Both the position numbers and the translations under genes were made by a program. The notes below the pieces were generated by a model, which worked only from the letters and a program-made list of their open reading frames with translations, had not been told where the DNA came from and did not search any database. Positions 60,379 to 64,000 of a DNA stretch of 64,000 nt are shown one piece after another. The DNA comes from Niastella sp966212235 (GTDB lineage: Bacteria > Bacteroidota > Bacteroidia > Chitinophagales > Chitinophagaceae). The first letter of the stretch is position 1. Each line of letters begins with the position of its first letter. Location: contig CBIHPP010000004.1 in NCBI GenBank assembly GCA_966212235.1, positions 124,001 through 188,000 on the forward strand. Direction: 5' to 3'.

Positions 60379-61794
60379 ATGGAATTTCAAATCTTATCCC
60401 ATGCCGGTTTATTGGTAAAAAATAAACCTGGCAAGTCACTCATATGTGACCCCTGGCTCGTAGGCAGTAGTTATTGGCGCTCGTGGTGGAACTATCCACC
60501 GGTTAGCCCGACACTTGTCAACTCCCTGCAGCCTGATTTCATTTATCTAACACATATACACTGGGATCATTTTCACGGCGATTCATTAAAAAAATTCCGA
60601 TCAGATATTCCCATCATTGTTCCCAAGGGGAATTACACCCGCATGAAAGATGATCTGTTTTACCTCGGGTATAGTAATATTATTGAATTAAAACATGGTG
60701 AACCGTTACAACTCGATAAAGACTTCTCCATTACCTCCTACCAGTTCTGGGTATTTCTCGACAGCGCCCTGTTAATAGAATGCGATGGCGTAAAACTGTT
60801 GAACCTGAACGATTCAAAACACATGGGACTTACGTTAAAACAAATCACCCGCAATCACCATCCCATTGATTTTGTTTTCAGAAGCCATAGTTCGGCTAAT
60901 GAACGCTTATCGTACGAAATAGTTGATGAACCCCATGCGGCAGTAGATGACCTGGACCGTTACATAAAGGAATTTGCACAAACAACAAAAGCGACAAAGG
61001 CTAAATATGCCATTCCCTTTGCCAGCAATCATTGCCACTTACATAAAGATTCTTTTCATTTTAACAAGTACATACAGCATCCCTTGCTGGTTGAGGAATA
61101 CTTTAAACAACAACAGATTCAATCACCCGTGTTGAAAGTAATGGTATCGGGCGATAGCTGGTCATCGGAAACCGGTTTTCATATCAGTGATAAAGACTGG
61201 TTTACCAACCGCGAACAATTGCTTGCCGAATATTTGCAGCAACAAACAGATAGCCTGGAGAAATTTTACCGGCAGGAAAATCAAACCGATATTGATAAAC
61301 ATGTGGTAGCTGATTACTTCGAACTGTTTTCAGCCAGCCTGCCATTTTTTATCAGGCGTTATTTTAAACGCATTCATTTTACATATGTGCTTTCAGCGGG
61401 GGATAAAACAAAATACATTTACGATATAAACATCAGTACTGGCAGGGTAGTGGAGTTACCGCCCGATACACCTTTAGATCATATTAATTACCCTATACAA
61501 ATACATACCACCGCTTTTATTTTTCTGCGCGGTATTGAATTTAAGATATTCTCCCACATGTGTATTGGTAAACGCGTGTTCTATAAAGTTACTGCCAAAC
61601 ACAAAAAATATATGGAGGCCCTGAACCTGGTTTTTAATGCCTATGAATATGACCTGCTGCCCTTGCGGAGATTGTTTACCCGGCGCTCCGTTGAATCGTG
61701 GCTGATGCGCTGGCGGGAACTCATCTTGTATATGCAGTTTGTGCGGGATATGGTGATATACCGCAAGTTGGATTTTGAGAAATACCTGAGATAA
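60379..61794 (+). CDS. MBL-fold metallo-hydrolase (CMP-sialate hydroxylase/UlaG-like)
   Basis: 471 residues from the ATG at 60379, chosen because it begins MEFQILSHAGLLVKN, the normal first strand; the frame opens earlier. The zinc motif is THIHWDHFHGDS. A later segment (HPIDFVFRSHSSANE, SNHCHLHKDSFHFN) and the length resemble the beta-lactamase part of CMP-N-acetylneuraminate hydroxylases and their bacterial relatives; there is no N-terminal Rieske domain. The C-terminal about 200 residues are an additional domain. The reaction is unknown. Confidence 0.82.
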   Translation: MEFQILSHAGLLVKNKPGKSLICDPWLVGSSYWRSWWNYPPVSPTLVNSLQPDFIYLTHIHWDHFHGDSLKKFRSDIPIIVPKGNYTRMKDDLFYLGYSNIIELKHGEPLQLDKDFSITSYQFWVFLDSALLIECDGVKLLNLNDSKHMGLTLKQITRNHHPIDFVFRSHSSANERLSYEIVDEPHAAVDDLDRYIKEFAQTTKATKAKYAIPFASNHCHLHKDSFHFNKYIQHPLLVEEYFKQQQIQSPVLKVMVSGDSWSSETGFHISDKDWFTNREQLLAEYLQQQTDSLEKFYRQENQTDIDKHVVADYFELFSASLPFFIRRYFKRIHFTYVLSAGDKTKYIYDINISTGRVVELPPDTPLDHINYPIQIHTTAFIFLRGIEFKIFSHMCIGKRVFYKVTAKHKKYMEALNLVFNAYEYDLLPLRRLFTRRSVESWLMRWRELILYMQFVRDMVIYRKLDFEKYLR

Positions 61795-61799
61795 TGCCA

Positions 61800-61875
61800 A
61801 ACGCTAAACGCAGAACGCCGAACGCAAAATACACCAATCTTCGCGTTAAGCGTTACGCGTTGTGCCTTGTGCGTT
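61800..61875. repeat. Inverted array of 7-bp words (AACGCnn / GCGTTnn)
   Basis: AACGC occurs at 61800, 61807, 61814 and 61821, exactly 7 bp apart. Its complement GCGTT occurs at 61843, 61850, 61857, (61864, one change) and 61871, exactly 7 bp apart. The array fills the whole gap between two convergent genes and touches the stop codon of the aspartate kinase gene. It may serve as a two-way terminator. Confidence 0.78.
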
Positions 61876-63140
61876 CAGCTCTTCATCACCACCTGCACCG
61901 TTTCCGGTGTTTGTTGCATCAGTTCAATGGCACGGCCGGCGATCATTTTTTGTAATACCGCTTCATTATAATGACGTATGGTAAGCAGGGTAAGTCCTTT
62001 TTCTACCTGCACTTCAAAAAAATCAGAAGCGGCCAGCGCCAATTTTTCAATCTTTTCGGTATGATTATCTAAACAAACCTGTATGGTAACAGCTCCGGTT
62101 TGCATGAGGTTGGGCTTTATTTTACTATCGGCCAGCAGTTGATACAGATCGGCCACCGGCTTTTCACCCACGAACGAAAAATCTTTGGAATGCAATTGTA
62201 TCAACGCCTGGTTTTCTTTCAGCACAACAATAGGGGGTAATCCCTTGATGGTTTTCTTATGAATAACAGTGCCGGGCAGGTCTTTATCGAGAAAACATTT
62301 CACATACAGGGGTATGCCTTTATTCTGAAGCGGTTTTATAGTTTTGGGGTGAATGACCTGCGCGCCATAATAAGCCATCTCTATCACTTCATCATAATTC
62401 AGTTCTTTCAACAATTGGGCATCGGGAAACAATTTGGGGTCGGCATTCATCACGCCTTCCACATCTTTCCAGATAAACTGTCCTTCTGCATTCAACAAAT
62501 TTGCAAATACAGCCGCAGTATAATCGCTGCCTTCGCGCCCCAGCGTGGTGCTTTCATTTTCATCGGTAGAACCGATAAATCCCTGTGTTATGATCACTTT
62601 ATATTCTTTGATCAGTGGTAACACCACATTATCTACTTTTTCGCTGGTATAGCGCCAGTCGATATTCGCATCGCGGAAATTATCGTCGGTCCTGATAATA
62701 TCCCGTACATCCACCCAATGATTTTGGAAGCCGCTTTCGTTCAAATAAGCGCTTACGATTACAGTCGACAACAATTCACCAATGCAAACCACCTGGTCGT
62801 AGTAATAATCGAACCCCTGTACCGGTTTATCGTGCAGCAGCCATTCTACTTCGGTAAAAAAATTGCTCAACCTCTCAAGCGCTTCGTTATACGTTGTAAC
62901 CAGCAGGTATTTGGCCGTGGTTAAGTGCGTTTGCTTAATGGCTTCAAACAACTGCAGCGCCGCTTCTTTTTTATTGTCATAAAAGGCCTCCACTACTTTT
63001 TCGAGCGCATTGGTGGTTTTACCAATGGCTGAAATAACGATCAGTAATTCCTCACCCTGGTATGATTTTAATATATGTGCAACCTGCTGGATCCTTTCCG
63101 TACTGCTAACACTGGCTCCGCCGAATTTGAAAACTTTCAT
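61875..63140 (-). CDS. lysC: Aspartate kinase
   Basis: 421 residues from the ATG at 63140; the frame opens 12 codons upstream, inside the promoter -7 box. Kinase domain: MKVFKFGGASVSSTERI, LLIVISAIGKTTNALE, VITQGFIGSTDENESTTLGR and LGREGSDYTAA with KDVEGVMNADPKL. The C-terminal about 120 residues hold ACT-type regulatory domains (KDFSFVGEKPVADLYQLLAD), so feedback control by lysine or threonine is expected. It makes aspartyl phosphate for the lysine, threonine and methionine pathways. It is monofunctional, with no homoserine dehydrogenase part. Confidence 0.93.
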   Translation of the reverse strand: MKVFKFGGASVSSTERIQQVAHILKSYQGEELLIVISAIGKTTNALEKVVEAFYDNKKEAALQLFEAIKQTHLTTAKYLLVTTYNEALERLSNFFTEVEWLLHDKPVQGFDYYYDQVVCIGELLSTVIVSAYLNESGFQNHWVDVRDIIRTDDNFRDANIDWRYTSEKVDNVVLPLIKEYKVIITQGFIGSTDENESTTLGREGSDYTAAVFANLLNAEGQFIWKDVEGVMNADPKLFPDAQLLKELNYDEVIEMAYYGAQVIHPKTIKPLQNKGIPLYVKCFLDKDLPGTVIHKKTIKGLPPIVVLKENQALIQLHSKDFSFVGEKPVADLYQLLADSKIKPNLMQTGAVTIQVCLDNHTEKIEKLALAASDFFEVQVEKGLTLLTIRHYNEAVLQKMIAGRAIELMQQTPETVQVVMKS

Positions 63141-63173
63141 AGTTGATAAATCTGTTGACTGGTTGATGGGCGG

Positions 63174-63181
63174 CAAAAATA
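63174..63181 (-). promoter_or_regulatory. -7 box (TATTTTTG) of the aspartate kinase gene
   Basis: On the minus strand TATTTTTG matches TAnnTTTG exactly, 34 bp before the ATG at 63140. It supports that start codon over the earlier frame opening at 63176. Confidence 0.55.
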
Positions 63182-63213
63182 AGGAAACTGGGGGAGAGAA
63201 GAGGAGGAGGGTA

Positions 63214-63350
63214 AGTTGACGGATTAACTAGTTGAAAAGTTAACAAGTTGATAGAGGTGATAAAGTTGATAAAGATAATATGGTAAAGTGGTACATACAA
63301 ACATGCTTTTTTCCTTTATCAACTTGTCAACCCCGTCAACTTTTCAACTG
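63214..63350. repeat. Inverted array of 8-bp words (AGTTGAnn / TCAACTnn)
   Basis: Between divergent aspartate kinase and fbp. AGTTGA-type words occur at 63214, 63222, 63230, 63238, 63246, 63255 and 63264 (8 or 9 bp apart). The complement TCAAC occurs at 63319, 63327, 63336 and 63344 (8, 9, 8). AGTTGAAAAGTT and AACTTTTCAACT-type segments pair across a centre of about 50 bp. Confidence 0.75.
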
Positions 63351-63360
63351 GCTTTTTCCC

Positions 63361-63368
63361 TACCTTCG
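63361..63368 (+). promoter_or_regulatory. Candidate -7 box (TACCTTCG) of fbp
   Basis: TACCTTCG differs from TAnnTTTG at one position and lies 33 bp before the fbp ATG, directly after the right arm of the word array. Confidence 0.4.
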
Positions 63369-63400
63369 CCGGCTAACAACTGTTAACCAAACAACGGATT

Positions 63401-64000
63401 ATGACCACTATCAACAGAAATGTATTAACCCTTGACGAGTTTACCATTCAGCAGTTAAGAGATTTTCCCCATGCCACGGGTGAACTGAGCGGTTTATTAC
63501 GCGATATGGGACTGGCTGCCAAACGGGTAAACGTAGAAGTAAATAAAGCAGGACTGGTTGACATCCTGGGCGATGCAGGATCTATCAATGTACAGGGGGA
63601 AGATGTAAAAAAGCTGGATATTTTTGCCAATAACCAGTTTACCGGCGTGTTGCAACATGGTATTAGTTGTGCCGGTATTGCCAGTGAAGAACTCGATGAA
63701 TTTGTTGCCTTTGATGATGCCGTAAGCAAGAACTCAAAATATGTTTGCCTGTACGATCCGTTGGACGGTAGTGGTAATATTGATGTGAACGTGTCTATAG
63801 GAACTATTTTCAGTGTTTACCGGCGTGTAACTGAAAAAGGGACCATCGCTCAACAAGAAGATTTTCTGCAACCTGGAAGAAAACAGGTTGCCGCCGGATA
63901 TATAGTATATGGAAGTTCCACCATGCTGGTGTATGCCACCCGCCGGGGTGTAAACGGCTTTACGCTCGATCCTTCCATTGGTGAATTTTGCCTGAGCCAT
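63401..64000 (+). CDS. fbp: Class I fructose-1,6-bisphosphatase, cut by right edge
   Basis: The frame from the ATG at 63401 stays open to the window end, giving 200 residues, about 60% of the usual 335. Recognisable are the N-terminal FPHATGELSGLLRDMGLAAK, the SCAGIASEELDEF metal-site segment and the metal-binding motif YDPLDGSGNIDVNVSIGTIF, followed by YIVYGSSTMLVY and GVNGFTLDPSIGEF. It hydrolyses fructose 1,6-bisphosphate in gluconeogenesis. It diverges from the aspartate kinase gene. Confidence 0.95.
   Translation, partial: MTTINRNVLTLDEFTIQQLRDFPHATGELSGLLRDMGLAAKRVNVEVNKAGLVDILGDAGSINVQGEDVKKLDIFANNQFTGVLQHGISCAGIASEELDEFVAFDDAVSKNSKYVCLYDPLDGSGNIDVNVSIGTIFSVYRRVTEKGTIAQQEDFLQPGRKQVAAGYIVYGSSTMLVYATRRGVNGFTLDPSIGEFCLSH

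Overview
The window comes from a Bacteroidota chromosome, most likely family Chitinophagaceae (Niastella/Chitinophaga-like); the placement is by gene content, not by a computed tree. Supporting signs are a type B T9SS sorting domain, CarboxypepD_reg-TonB receptors, a GLPGLI protein, FtsX permeases of the 800-residue Bacteroidota type, a SusA-like GH13, two-component propeller sensors and several promoters with the Bacteroidota -7 box TAnnTTTG. I saw no rRNA, tRNA, CRISPR array, prophage or insertion sequence.

Layout. 1-7469: two large FtsX permeases flank a maltodextrin pair (MFS importer overlapping a periplasmic neopullulanase). 7470-18512: an AT-rich accessory stretch of small genes (alpha/beta hydrolase, VOC, PD-(D/E)XK/DUF1016 nuclease, lipoproteins, DHFR-like, CYTH, small membrane proteins, tandem SIMPL-like proteins, a propeller lipoprotein). 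It contains decayed genes: a VOC remnant, a 5'-damaged nuclease and a truncated GyrI-like protein. 18593-21371: a TPR sensor with a LuxR-type HTH and a small gene sharing an operator-like motif. 21464-29244: a T9SS surface protein with four near-identical Ig-like repeats, an ankyrin protein, a lipoprotein, an M23 peptidase, a histidine phosphatase and a CehA/McbA metallohydrolase. 29406-35501: a GH2 beta-galactosidase, a propeller histidine kinase and a NarL-type regulator. 35874-43856: siderophore receptor, ClpP, sigma factor and GLPGLI/beta-barrel pair. 44046-49026: branching enzyme, TPR protein, ArgS. 49573-53123: GtrA protein, DUF2235 hydrolase, amidase and a two-fold repeated membrane protein. 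53618-60135: dnaK to a membrane-anchored MutS-like gene, with a patchwork of lipoproteins and dnaK/mutS tail fragments between them. 60379-64000: MBL-fold protein, aspartate kinase, fbp (cut by the window edge).

The most unusual signals lie between genes. (1) A class of intergenic arrays is built from a degenerate word repeated every 8 bp (7 bp in one case), usually as two inverted arms; each array uses its own word (about 40975, 51407, 53374/53498, 61800, 63214). (2) The dnaK-mutS interval looks like serial capture of gene cassettes, each bounded by a dnaK-tail copy and a mutS-tail copy. (3) Both lipoprotein genes there carry three ACACGnTTAT-like boxes spaced exactly 21 bp apart, 42 bp from a shared -7-like element. 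(4) A TACTACAAAT motif overlaps the promoter of the TPR/LuxR regulator and recurs upstream of its neighbour.
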